DNA of 64,000 nt. Source: Pterobdella sp. o SKG-2022. Lineage: Eukaryota; Annelida; Clitellata; Hirudinida; Piscicolidae. The notes below the pieces were generated by a model. It worked only from the letters and a program-made list of their open reading frames with translations, was not told the origin of the DNA and searched no databases. Positions 24,101 through 37,219 of this stretch are shown one piece after another; within the stretch, counting starts at the first letter, position 1; each line of letters begins with the position of its first letter. The position numbers and the translations under genes are program-made. The stretch covers positions 2,931,822 through 2,995,821 of the forward strand of contig OZ038327.1 in assembly GCA_964035795.1 (NCBI GenBank), given 5' to 3'.

Positions 24101-26220
24101 GGAACAGCGCTTTATAAATACCGCATTACATTATATAGAGCGGATTTTGATAACTTATATTTAATAGAGGGTTAAGAAAGTTTGAAAAGAAAGTTTGAAA
24201 ATTTTTATTGAAGAAAGACTTTGAGAATCTGAGTTTCGAAGACTTGAGTCATGATTATTTGTTCATTATAGAAACATAAGATCAGCAATACTGTAAGTGA
24301 GGTTTGGTGTCTTGGACAAAATGAGTAGGATATTTCAAAAAGAACAGAAAGAGGTATGGTAGGAGAAATTTATGGGGTACAGTTAACAGATAGGTTTAAG
24401 GAGAAAATAAGTTAGATTTAAAAGAAATGTTAGAAGCAAATTATACAGCAAGAGATTTCTAAATTGTGTATTTGAAAATTAAAATATTAGCCCTACCCTC
24501 TGATGAGGAAAATGGGCTCTGAATAGAATGATGATGATGCTGATGATGGATATATTTAAATAATTAATTAAAAGTTTTATAACCATTACCCAGGTGCATC
24601 ACCCACTGTTTTACCAAGTACAGTCTCTACTACAGAAATTGAAATTCAAAACATCTCCTTACCCAAAAATCCTAAAGGTGTGGTCAGTGAGATGTGGTTG
24701 GGTGAGATGTGGCTGGGTGAGATATGGCTAGGTATTTAGAGAAGGGTGGATTGTTTCTACAGATGGTATTAGGTGGTAAGGTTGGGTATAGATGTAGTTA
24801 GGAGATTATGTGTAATGGGTTAGATAGTGGTTCAAATGATGGTGTGCCAGGGCTTGGGTTGAATGGTTAAGATTTAGTGGATGGTTAAATGGTTAGGTGG
24901 GATAGAATGATGTTGAGATTAAGGATTTGAATTATATATGGCTGAATGGATTAAGTGACAATTTAATTGGTTGAGTATATACAGGGAAATGCCAAAGATT
25001 AACCTTTATAAAGATGTGCTGAAATGCTGATTATGGATAAATATAATCAAATAATTTAAAGATAAGCTCAGATACAATTGAAAAAATTTTGGATATAAAT
25101 AAATACTCACTTGAAGATGTAACCATGGTGATCAGAGATGGGCTGTTTTTTATTTAATAAAAAAAAATAAAATTTTCTAAAAATAAAAATAATTCAATTA
25201 AATCAACAAATAAAAAATAAGAAAAATAAACCTCCATCCCTTTAGCCAATCTCCCCTCTCTTCAGCCACTTCTTACCCCACCTGCCATCCAATCTGTATT
25301 AATAACCCTGATAGTGGTTATAACATGTGTCATAATCTTCATCATTTGCCTGGTCATTAGGAGAGCCAACGCTAAAGGAAAAAGTTAGTTTTGTAATGGT
25401 TTTGTAGGATTTTGGCAAAGAGTTTTTGTTTGGGTTGAAAGTTTATTTTTTTATTTGACTCAAGTTGTTGGCTTTGATAAGTTAAAAACAGTTAACGATT
25501 ATAATGATTTTCTATTTTTAGCTGGCAATTGTTCAACATGGTTTCAAGCTCATTATGATGTCATAAGATATTTTCAAGCTGAAAATTAACACAAAATGCT
25601 CGCTTTAAGTTTGACTTTTAGTTGAAGTTCAAGAAGCACAAAAATCTGTCTAAACATACCTCATCTTACCTTATTTGAGCCTAGAAAGAAGCCAATAATG
25701 AGTCAAACTCAGGTATAATCGGTTATTAAGGGAAATAACAAAGCAATTATCAATATTGATATAAACAATATAAATAATAAGAAAAGTAATAGTTATGATA
25801 AGGGAAATAATAGCAATAATGAATTAAATAATAAAAACAATTAAAATAATAATAAGTAAACAATAATAATAATAGCAATAACAAAAATTATACCCCCAAT
25901 CAGACATGAAGTTGGGAGAAGACGGCTACGTGGTGACGTCAGAAAGGAGTAACCAACCAGAGAATTCAACGCTCTTTAGGCGCTCTCAAACCAACCTTCC
26001 CACATCTACAATCGAGCTTAACTCTTACCTTCTATCGCACCACAGCCCCATAACCACCCGGGCGCGCAACCAGTCCGCACTAGGGGCTTACCAAGCTTTA
26101 ATTTTTAACGAGCAGGGGAATCAGAGGAACTTTTATGATCAGTATGAGTATATAGCTGAACGCACTCTAATTCCTCTACCCCCACCACCAAACCAAGACC
26201 TTACCTATGACTACATTTAG
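21134..26220 (+). CDS. Immunoglobulin-type single-pass receptor with tyrosine-bearing tail
   Basis: Exons: 21134-21206 (tentative signal peptide), 21540-21657, 21990-22053, 22876-22942, 23313-23482, 23710-23938, 24594-24677, 25246-25383, 25904-26220; phases match and sum to 419 aa plus stop. Residues 1-24 are a hydrophobic leader beginning MAPSLPSIIVGVLKAFFQIL. An Ig fold follows: Cys47 (HLIC), Trp56 (TIWRK), then DGDLYYC with Cys99. Residues about 105-240 form a second, cysteine-bearing extracellular region I cannot assign. A Ser/Thr/Pro stalk leads to a membrane helix at about 286-308, then RRANAK. The 110-residue cytoplasmic tail holds YQAL, YEYI and the C-terminal YDYI (all Tyr-x-x-Leu/Ile) plus PLPPPP, a possible SH3 ligand. 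No family is recognised. The leader exon is the weakest part; the rest is well supported by phase and composition. Confidence 0.75.
22575..22625. repeat. Dispersed repeat fragment (TTTTCGATAAGTATAGCC family)
   Basis: TAGAATTTTCGATAAGTATAGCCTCGCCATGAAACGTTAGCGA has a close copy at 58600-58642 and a shorter relative at 20690. It is intronic in the Ig receptor gene. Probably a SINE or LINE remnant. Confidence 0.6.
23958..24135 (+). repeat. tRNA-derived SINE, most complete copy
   Basis: The head contains TTTAGCTCAAAAGTAGAGC (A-box-like) and GGTTCGATCCC (B box). The body follows: TTAGCGCCTGTTTCACAGTG, ATCAAATTTGTAGCAAGCGC, TTTATAAATACCGCATTACA. It lies in the Ig receptor intron that starts at 23939. 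Related copies are at 20690 (tail only), 50762 (minus) and 4966 (head only). Confidence 0.8.
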
Positions 26221-27336
26221 GGGTAGAGGGCCTATATTATATTATAAAACTGAATTATATACGTTGAGAAAACTTATTTAGGGGTGGATAGCCGATATTT
26301 CAATATTAAACGGGAGTTTTTTGGGTTAGAATTCATATTTAGGGGCAAAAACCAATAATAAATTATTAAATATAGTTAGGCTAGACATGTTTTCACAGAT
26401 CTTATTCAAGGCTGGAAAGCATAATTTTAATTGACGAAAATAAGTAAGTACATAGGTGGTCTCATTATGAGATTTCGGCGTATTATATCGAGTTTAGGTT
26501 GGTTTATGAGAATCAATTATGGTTTGAAGCGCAAAAAAAACACTTTTTAAAAAGATTTCATTTTATTTGAAGATTTTTTTTCATTAATTAAAATTAAATT
26601 CTTGTTTGAAGGTACACTCCCATTGAAAGTTTAACACATGTTCAGAAAGTATTCTATTGATGATTATTATCCCTCTGCATATTATATTCTTGTGTTATTT
26701 TTACTTAAGTTGCTCATAGCCGAGACTTGAACCCAGGGACTATCGATATCTTGTCTATCTTTTGAGCCGTTTCGAAGTAACAAACAAGCAAAAATTTTGT
26801 TATTTTTTCGTAATTAGAAAGGCACAATTAGATACATAACTTATTCCATATTCACGTATGCTATTAATAAATCAACATACATATCCATGGGGTGATTACT
26901 AATTCATGAGTTGCACGACAAAGGGTATCAAAAATAACTAAGAATGTCCTAGGAAATATGTACATAACAGCGTTATAAAAATAATAAAAACATTGGAATA
27001 ATAATGAAAAAATGAAATAATAATAGGGATAAAATATAAAAAATAATAAGATGAACATCATAAAAATAATAACTCCATTAAAAAACAATGAAAAAAAATA
27101 AGATGAAGCAGTAGTTATACTGACGCGAATGGAATATGGAAAAACGATAATACGGATATCAAAAATAATCTAATTCGTCATTTTAAAAATATTACTCGAA
27201 ATACCCCCCTGGAATCGTCAAGATGGCTGCCTTAGTATGGAGATCCGAACATAGAAAGTAGTAAAAAAAAAAATAATTAAAATTAAAGTTCAACACATCA
27301 CTTTTTTCGCCCGGGCGTGCTAAACATTTTAGGCGG

Positions 27337-27552
27337 TAAACGCAGTCGAGGAAGATGACTTCCTAAAAATATGACGACATACTGGGTTGAACGCTCTAAA
27401 ATTAGGCTCATCTGTATTGTTAGTAGATGTAATAGAATGTAATAGATGTAAACGCAGTCGAGGAAGATGACCTTAAAAATATGACGATATACTGGGTTGA
27501 ACTTTCTAAAAATAGGCTCATCTGTATTGTTAGTAGATGGAATAGAATAGGA
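27337..27552. repeat. 112-bp tandem duplication
   Basis: The block beginning TAAACGCAGTCGAGGAAGAT at 27337 recurs at 27449 with a few substitutions and short indels. Both copies contain ATACTGGGTTGAAC and AGGCTCATCTGTATTG. A short related piece (AAACGCAGTCGA) occurs at 47513. Confidence 0.9.
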
Positions 27553-28746
27553 CAGGTTTAGCGAATGAAGATTAATGTTTGAATGAGTAATAAGCGCGTT
27601 CCATAATTAATTTATGTGAATATAGGAATATTTACTAAGGCACAATTTTGAATACATAATTAATAAGGCACGTAAAGTAACTCATGAGTACATTACAGGC
27701 ACGTAATGAGCAATTAGTCTATCCTCTAAAAATATCTCAAAACAAGCCAATCAAGTACAAGATCAATAATGTCAACAGACCAATCAAATCTATTGAAAAA
27801 AATGCAACAGATGATTAAGAAATAACGACCAATAAAATTACTCGAAATAATTCAATAATCAAACCTAAATATCCATTTAATCATACAGGCACATCAATTC
27901 ATTCATCTAATCGCAAGCCAGTATCAATCTGATTAATCAATAACCAGGATTCCATGCATACCAATAGAAAAGGTATCCATCCATCTGAGCATGATACTAT
28001 CACTCATCCATCCTTAATACCATGATCATTTGGGTATTCACCATTATAATACCTAACTAGGTATTGGTGATTAATACATTCGGGCGTCGGAACCCCTAAT
28101 GCCGTGATTAGTTCGGTATTAACCACCCCCTAATTCAGTATCAATCAATAAAAAAATAAAGTATTAATCAATAATACCACAAACCTTTAATTTGAGGAAG
28201 ACCTAAAGTATCATTACCCAAGTATTAACAACTGAATTGTGGGGTATCGAAGCACAAATGAGCAATACAAATGAAATACCGCCGATAAAACAATTGAAAA
28301 AACCATGAAGGCCCACTTTAATTTTACGTTATGTAGATGCAAACACTAATTCAATATAACACCATTGGCAAAGTTGCTTTTACGTTTGAGCGAGAATGAA
28401 GATAGTAACAATATTGTTAGTTATGTTTGCTTATATGGTTGGTTGTTACTTTCAGTAGTTGTTGAGCTTTGTGAATAGTTGGTTGATGATGATGATGAGG
28501 AATATGGTATGGATGAATCTAATGATAAACTAATGAGAAAATAATAAATCAATAAAAACGAAAAAAATTAAAACTAATAAGAATAATAATAATGAATAAA
28601 AATAAAATTATGATTGATAAAAAATAAAATGATTAATAAAAAGTTTAAATGGAAAAGAATGAGGGCGATGACCTACATGAGGTCAAATATCAACTGGGTA
28701 GGAAAAGTCAACTTGGCTATCTCATTGAACCTATAAGTGAGAAATT

Positions 28747-28832
28747 GCAAATTCAAAATTAATTGATTAATTAATCGCAAATTCAAAATTAATTGATTAA
28801 TTAATTGCAGATGCAAAATTAATTTATTAATC
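28747..28832. repeat. 30-bp tandem repeat, almost three copies
   Basis: GCAAATTCAAAATTAATTGA starts at 28747, 28777 and, diverged, at 28807. AT-rich with internal TTAATTAA symmetry. Confidence 0.9.
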
Positions 28833-29018
28833 TTCAATTAGTGAAAAAATCATGGGAAAAATTACAAAAAAAAGCGAATACCTTGACCTAATATACGTAT
28901 ATACAAATTTTAATAAATAAATAAATATATGAATCTTCCCACATACACATGTATGCTACTCATTTCCCCAAACAAACTCAGCCCATCGATAAAACACAAA
29001 CCCCGTCCAATGACCCAA

Positions 29019-32000
29019 TTAAACTCCTGTCCCAACCCACTTGGTATTAGAGAACTTGTTGTAGATGGCTTGTTGGGGGTACTGAGGAGCATTAGTCATG
29101 GTGGTTAGCAGTGATGTCATCACCCCGGAGAGGTCAGATACGTTGTAGCCAGTAAGCTCGAAGATCTTGAGTGACTGTGGTTGGTGGTTTATTTAATATT
29201 TATTGCTGAAAATTTGGTTGGTGCAGGATTGTTTAATGTTTAGTTATAATCAAAAATCGAAATATTAGATAAACCTATCATATAACTAATGTGTTAAAAA
29301 TACTAAAAGAGCAAGCACATCACTAACGCAAGAAGTTCCACGGATGATATGATTGGCCAAAACGTAAGCTGCAGTAGCCAATAAGGAGCCCTTATACTGC
29401 AGGTACTCTTGCCCCTCCAATAGAGATAACTCCAGCATGTACATCACCAAATGCTCCATTTTGGTATCTAGGTCATCTGACTGACCTAGTTGTGACAGCA
29501 AATCAGACGCGAAAAAGTTACAGGTGGGAGGAGACACAGAAAATTGAAGGGTTTTCAATAAGACCTGGGTGATGGTGGAGAGTGGTTGATGTCATGCAAA
29601 TAGGTGAAATTATGAACATCCTCATTCATGCTCAGACAAATATAAAAAATTCAAATAAACACAATGACAGAAAAGCACACGCACAAAGATATTTTATCTC
29701 CAAACAAAAACACAGCAACTCAAATATACAAAAAATACACATCCAATCAAACCCACACACACCTGCTCCATCTGAAGGATCTGCTGGAGCTTATATGTGT
29801 CATCAGTGATGTACACAAACTGTGACACTTCTGGTGGGTAGATCTCTTCGTACTTACTGTTATGTGGCATATATGTGTGTGCATGTTTAACGAGGTTAGG
29901 AATGTGTTTGTGCGACACGTGCGTGTGTGAAGTGCGAGTAGGAATGTGTAAATTAATTATTTAAAAAAATGTTTGTTTAATAGTGTAAAGAATGCGTTTT
30001 TTGTGCGTCTTTTATGAGATTAACGTTGTCAGGAATGAGTTCAACATAAAGTGGTAAATGTATAACAACTAGCATACTCACGCAGCAACAAACATAGCGG
30101 CAGCACCCAGAAGCTGCAGCTTACCCCTGACAACAGACATGAGTGAGAGGAAGCGGTCAACATAGTTGACACTTAAGAAGAGGGTCTCTCGCTTCATGTT
30201 GTACTCATCCACCACCTGGGTGTAACACGATAGTGGTAGGATATTGAGTGTGATGATACGGATAATATTGTGGTAAAATCGTTATAGTTTATGACTTGGA
30301 ATAAACTCAATTAAATATTGAAGTGAACGAAGACTACAAATATAAATCTTGAAGCTTTTCTCAATACACAATCACACCCACCCACCTCAACCATCCAATC
30401 AACCAGAATGGACCTCATTGGATGAGTAAGGTCGACCTGCTTTTTCATGTAGTCACTACGTGGTTGGTACTTTTTCTGTGTGTTATATACATGTGAATGT
30501 AAGAGCTGTGTGTGCTTGTGTTTAGGTGATGTGTTGGTTTATTTGAAAAGATTTAGTTATGAGTTAAGGGCATCTTTCATTGGCATGAATTGTGTAGTGT
30601 ATGAAATAATAAAAACTAAACCAAAACAATACTCAAAAACAACTCAACCCAACACCATAAAATAGTAGCAAACATAAGAATAAAAAAACAAAAATCATGA
30701 AAAAGATAACTGACCTCACTTCTCCAATAGCAAGCAGGAAAGGATTTTATAAACAATCAGAAAAAAAAAAATAATTAATCAAAAAAATAAAAATAATAAT
30801 TATTTTTTGAAACTTTATATCAATAAAAAAATTCTGTAGGAAACAACATAAATATAATTATAACTCCAAAATAATAATAGTAAATTACTGAAAAATAAAA
30901 AAAAGCAAAAAAATAACTCATTAGCAGAGTATAATGAAAATAAATTTATTAACAGAAAATAAAAAAAATTATAACCTCATTTTCCTTGCAGTAGGCATAT
31001 ATCTCTTCCCTGTACTCCCTTATCATCATCACTTCTGAGTCATCAATGTCGTCATCCGCCTCGCCCACTACATCACCACCTTCGTCGTCGTCATCGTCTT
31101 CTTCTTTGTCCATTTCCATGTCTGTATAATGGTGATGATATTAATCATTTTGGAGATATAAATTAATGGAATAATATTAAAGAATTATCTTAGAAAAAAT
31201 AAATACAGTATATTGAAAAATGGCATTAATTATAAAACAACAAAAATCTTAACACATACCACTGTAACAACTGGCATCAATATTCTCAACTTCCAACTCT
31301 TCTTCCTTAGCTTCATCATCAGCAGCTTGTTGCTGCATAAGCTGCTGTTGCTTGAGAAGCAGTTGTTGCTCTTGCTTCAACACTTCCTTTTGGATCAACA
31401 GCTGCTGCTGAAACTGCTCAAATTGTTGCTGTTGTTGCATCTGGTTTTGTTGTTGTTGCAACATTGTCTGTTGTAGCTTTTTGTACTCATTCCTAGGGTC
31501 AGGAAAAAAATTTCCAACATTTTCAAAATGGCTGTTTTTTTTTGGCTGGTCTACATCCATTGGAGAGTCTGCATCACTGGAGTAGACGAAGAATTTGTTG
31601 TTGTTAGTTGTTGCAAGTGTGGTGTTGTTGCTGAAATATGTTTGCTTTATTTCTCCTAAGGGCTTTCTGTTTTGCTGAGACTGGTGGGTTATCAAAACAA
31701 TTTTGCTCAATTCTTCTGGATTTAACATAACATGTATATAAAAAGATTTTGCTTTTTCTAGCCATCCATAACATCACTCACAAGTATTAAATTGTTTCAA
31801 AACACCATAAACCCCTTTTGCTCCAAAAGACAACTTGACAATTCAAACAGACACCAATAGATATAGTAGCACCTGCATCTTAGCTGCCCTGACTGGCTGC
31901 ACCCTTGACCCATCTTGCTTCACATTTACTGCACCTAGAGGCTGAAGGGAGGTTGAGTCAGATGGTATGGTGGGTAGTGATCATTTGTGTGATTTGTGAT

Positions 32001-32816
32001 GATGGCAAGTAAGTTGGTTAATGCCGTTACATGTTCTGGTGGTGAGAATGTTTGTGGGGAAGTATGGTATGGCCTAGAAACTCCTGGAGCTAATGCTACT
32101 TTACCTTATAAATGTATTTTGTTGTATTAATAGGTCTGATGAAGGTAGCTTTGTCAGTTGGTAGTGATGATGTGCGTAGTTTGTTATGACTATAACATGT
32201 TTGGGTGAGTGGGTGGGCGCTTAATTTAATTTAATTAAATGTTGTTATTAGCACTGGTGGTTGGAGTCCATTAATGGTGTATGGTGATTTGGTTATGTAA
32301 GCAATGCATTGAGTGATTTTTATGATGAATTGGTGGTACACAGGCCATCCCTCCGTAAAGAAAAGTAGGTTATAAAAAGAACTCAATTGGATGATAGTGA
32401 GGTATTTTATAATTTTTGTATGGGAATTTGGTTATGATTTTCTAAAAAATTCGTTGATTATATATAGAAATGCATGGATGTGTGATGGTGACTAAGCGTT
32501 GTTATAAAATAGTTTGTGTAACAAAAGATACTTGGTTCGGATCAGGGTCGAATTTTTTTGATACATTCAGAAATTGGACAAGATGAGTATTAATGAATTT
32601 TTACGTATTTTGCAATATATAATGAGGAAATTAAATTAACCTGCATTACAGAATAAAAGCGACGATATAAATTTTTTAACGAAAATTAAATTTTGAAAAC
32701 TCGAATTTAGATAAAATTACTTGTCTGATCGAAGCCTTGTTGCCTTGAGGTGGATTGTTGGCTAGATGGTTTTTGGCGGCCAGAGGCTTATTCTCGTTGT
32801 TGATTCGATGTTGCAT
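29019..32816 (-). CDS. CCNA: Cyclin A
   Basis: Regulatory subunit of CDK1/CDK2 in S phase and G2. Exons in transcript order: 32816-32721, 31941-31873, 31680-31260, 31121-30976, 30475-30386, 30215-30082, 29856-29763, 29564-29328, 29174-29019; phases agree, 480 aa. The cyclin box is clear: [29 protein letters not shown] (MRAIL-type CDK-binding helix), [53 protein letters not shown]. The second fold has [12 protein letters not shown] and the C-terminus [13 protein letters not shown], close to the cyclin A form. The N-terminus carries two D-box-like motifs, RQPLGAVN across exons 1-2 and RKPLGEIK in exon 3, consistent with APC/C control. Oddities are a long Gln-rich segment and an acidic Asp/Glu run before the cyclin box. 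The acceptor of exon 3 could also be six bases further in. Confidence 0.96.
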
Positions 32817-33205
32817 TTTTGCTAAAAAATTATTAATCTTTGATAAATATTTCGTTAAAATTATACAAAATTGAATGAATTTACTCACTGTTAAGAGGTA
32901 GGTTGGATGACTTAGACAGGCGGGAAGATGAAGATATTGCAAATTATTGTATAAATTTTGAAATGTTATGAAAATTTTTTATGTAATCGAATATTATTTT
33001 CAATAAATGGAGAATTTTTGTTTGTTATACTTTATTCATTTTTGGTACCCAAAAGTATAAGCCTAAAACTTGTTGGCTAAAAAATAAAACCTTGTATAAT
33101 ATCAAAAATAAACTTAAAAAGCTGAAAAGTAGCTAGTTCAGCAAACTACATTAATTTTTGAATACTTTGAAAGAATAATTCTTTTTCCAGCTTAAATCTG
33201 ATCAG

Positions 33206-33285
33206 TTCGAATAAAAGTAAGTCCCGCCTGCAAATCGACCAATAAGATTCAAGCTTTTAGCCAATCAAAATTGAGTATTTAAATA
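33206..33285. promoter_or_regulatory. Candidate bidirectional cyclin A / Rab27 promoter
   Basis: Within 80 bp lie TTCGAA (33206-33211), TCCCGCC (33222-33228, E2F-like), two CCAAT boxes (33239-33243 and 33261-33265, 22 bp apart) and TATTTAAATA (33276-33285). Read toward cyclin A the order is CCAAT, CCAAT, GGCGGGA, TTCGAA, like vertebrate cell-cycle promoters with NF-Y sites followed by CDE/CHR-type elements. Read toward Rab27 the order is CCAAT, CCAAT, TATA-like. Distances to the start codons are about 390 and 620 bp, so 5' UTR introns are likely. Confidence 0.5.
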
Positions 33286-33905
33286 GGTCGGTTTGCCTAA
33301 CTAGTGCAACAGCTGTTTGAACCTAACACTGATTTAAATAATTAAAGCTAATAAAACATTGTTTCAATATTTTTGTATTTTTTGAAACAATCTTGTTTTA
33401 TATATTTTAATATTTAATATAAATTTAAAATAAGCTTTACATAAAAAAACACTTTAAAAAATGAAAATATCGATTTAAATTGATTTAGAAGATTTCTCAT
33501 TTGAATTTCGGTATAAGATTTGATTTGAATTTATTTGAACTTCGTTAATTTTTGCATGTTGTATATGAATGTTAGTGCTTGTAAACCTTCAAATGTTTGG
33601 AAAGGTGTCACTATTTTTTAAACTTTATCATGTTTTAAATTTCTTAAATAAAAATAAATCTTTATATTATAAATGACATTTACAATTTGATGTTAGCCAT
33701 CACTTCGATAGACACCTGACCATAAACTTTTATTGACGAATTTTTAAGAGATTTCTAAATTAAAAATAACGTAAATTATTAGATCAAATCATTGAAAACA
33801 AGGTTCACTCGAAGTTTCAAATAGTTTTGAGACAATTTAAAAACGACTCTAATTGCTAAATCAGATTACCCCAATAGCATTTAACTAATAAAACCATAAA
33901 ACAAA

Positions 33906-35793
33906 ATGGCGGCCGAAGAAGAAATAGTTGATGCAGCAATTTTGTCGGAACAGGAGACGAAAGAAAGGAATTTATACCGAAAAGATTTAAAAGCTCCCGA
34001 TGAACCAATCGTTCCTGGAGATTACGACTACTTACTCAAGTTTCTAGCTTTAGGTTACATGAAAATTTTAGATTGATTTAATTTATTTAAAAAATAAAGT
34101 CAAATGAATTAATTTTATATTTTATTCTTTTTTTGTTTATTGTACCTACTAATCTAAGAATCGCCATAATAAAGATAGTTAGCTATTAGGTTGCCCAATT
34201 ATATTGATAATAATAATATTATTAATGATGAATTATTGTTATTTTAATCATAATTTTTATAAAATTGTCATTTTTTTGGCATAAAAAAAATGAAGTTTTG
34301 TTAAATAATTCAATAAAGATTTTCTAACAGCCCATAAAATGATTATGGAAATTTTGAAAATTTAATTAGAATTTCAATTTTGAGTTAAGAGACATAATTA
34401 TTATTCTATAGCTTATTCTAAATAGAATATCCACCAATAATGTCTTTTAAATGGAGTTAATCTGGCCAGCCTCAGTATTATGCGGATAGAGCTAGATTTT
34501 TAAATCCTAGTATTTACCTATCTATATTAATATCTTAATAATAAATCAATAATATAATTCATTAAATAATTATTCTTACTATTTCATTCATTAAATTTAA
34601 ACTTTCAATGGCTTATAACAAATTCTTTACAACCAATACAAAAAGAATTTAAAATAATATCAATATGTTTCCAAAAATTAACTAGGTCAAATAAACCACC
34701 CACATTCACCATTCATACACCACAATTGAACCCTCATAATCCTAATTTGCCCAATTCTTGTTAAAGAAAAAAGGGCTATAAAAAGGATTTGCTTGATTGA
34801 ATCAGCCAAAAACCAACAACTCCATCATAACCCACCCATCACTCAGTGAACAAAAATAATTACTGAGTCATAATGGGATTTGTGTTAAATAACCATAACT
34901 TAACATTCCACAATCAAATTCAGGTGACTCAGGAGTAGGTAAAACCTCCCTATTATACCAATACACCAATGGAAGCTTTCATGATTCCTTCACCTCCACT
35001 GTGGGCATTGACTTCAGGGAGAAGCTAGTTGTTAGTACTGGTTTTTGTGGTAATGATGATAGTTGGAATTTTAGTAATAATAACAAACATAGTTACCAAT
35101 AAATACACACACACACAAACACACAGACATACAGGAGTTTCTTAGCAGATGGCAAATTGACAAAATCCCAACGAGTTCACCTACAACTATGGGATACTGC
35201 TGGTCAGGAGAGGTACAAGCTTATTTATATCAACCAATGTAATTTAAATCAACCAATCAATTTAAATCAGTTAATCAATCAATTTAAATAGACCAATCAA
35301 TTCAAATCCTTTTTATGGCACATCTCCCTCACTGAGGCTTGGCTCTTATATTATAAAGAGTTTCAATTACCTTCTATAAGGCTACTATATTATTGTATTT
35401 TTTAATATTATTATCATTATTATTATTCTTGTTATTATTATTATTATTCGTTTAGTGTTTTTTGTATCATAGCATGAGACATGAGGTTAGATGCATCTAC
35501 TCAGAGTACAAGACTTAGTTTACACAAGGATGGTTTGAGCACTCACCAATCCAATCAGCCCTCCAGCATCTACTACAACATTTTATATAAAAATTACTAT
35601 TCAACCCGCCCACGCTCCACCACACCCACCATCTCACCACTACACCCACCAACCCACACACCAGATATCGCAGCTTAACCACAGCCTTCTTCCGAGACGC
35701 CATGGGTTTTATATTGATGTTCGACCTCACAAGGGAAAAGTCCTTCCTCAACCTACGCAGTTGGATATCTCAGTTACAATTACACGCTTACAC

Positions 35794-35868
<75 letters not shown>

Positions 35869-36131
35869 TTTTTTTTTAAATTTTTATGCACTTGTTTTAT
35901 TTATAAATGGATGATAAGTATGATAAACAAGTCAAACACACACACCCTCACATCCATACACTTACACTCATCCAAACCCACACATACACTCACACATACA
36001 CCCAAAAAAACAAACACACACAAACAGAAACCCCAGACATAATCTTGGTGGGCAACAAGGCCGATCTGGAGCACCACAAAGTAGATGAGAAAGAGGTGCA
36101 AGCTTTTGCTGATCTTCATGGGTGAGGGTGG

Positions 36132-36163
<32 letters not shown>

Positions 36164-36976
36164 ATGATAAAAAAATGAGAATAACAGTAGTGTTAATAAA
36201 GATGATGATTAATAATAAGGATAATGATAATTTTAATGATAAACATAATAATAATAATAGTAATTATAAAAATATAATAACCTCAAAACAGCATGCCGTA
36301 CTTCATGACAAGTGCAGCCACTGGTGACAACGTCAATAAGGCTCTTGAATGCCTCCTACATAAGGTTGCCATGATGATGATGATGATAATAATAATAATA
36401 AGAATAATAATAATGGGTCTTAATAATAAAAATAATAAGGGCATATAATAATACTACTACTAATAATAATAATAATGATAATAATAATAGTAATGATCAA
36501 AGTGATAGTGGGAGAATACTTGCACAATAGTAATAATAAAAACACCAATAATGGTATTAATAATAATAATTACAACAGCCCTATTAATAATAGAAATAAT
36601 AACACCAATAATAATAAAAATAACAATAATAACACCAATAATAATAAAAATTATAACACCAATAATAATAATAAAAATAATAACAGCAATAATAATAATA
36701 AAAATAATAGCAACAATAATAATAAAAATAACAATAATAACACCAATAATAATAATAACAATAATAACACCAATAATAATAACAATAATAACACCAATAA
36801 CAATAATAACACCAATAATAATAATAACAATAATAACACCAATATTAATAAGGTGATGACACGCATAGAGGCGTCGGTGGACAAGAACAACGTGCTTGGA
36901 GACAAAATACCTGGTATCTTCAGCAATTCCCATAAGGTTATTATTATTATTAATATTATTGTTATTATTATTATTA

Positions 36977-37009
<33 letters not shown>

Positions 37010-37219
37010 GTAGTAGTAGTAGTAATAGTGGTAGTAGTAAAAGTAGCGTTAGAAGTATTATTGCTATTAACATTAATATTATTTTTGTTGTTATTATTCA
37101 TATTTTCGTTGTTCATGTTTATTATTCTTATTATTTTTCTTTTTTCACCAGATCTATTTAGAAGGAGAAGAGGATGAAACAATGAAAAATAAGGAAAAGA
37201 GCTCATGTAAATGCGGATG

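Larger units (their letters stand above)
26221..29018. other. Intergenic between Ig receptor and cyclin A
   Basis: No convincing exon is seen. Contents: a minus-strand tRNA-like fragment at 26709-26765 (B-box-like GGGTTCAAGTC), a 112-bp tandem duplication at 27337-27552, an inverted repeat AATACCTAACTAGGTATT near 28055, and a 30-bp tandem repeat at 28747-28832. The two neighbouring genes converge here, so both 3' UTRs lie in this region. Confidence 0.7.
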
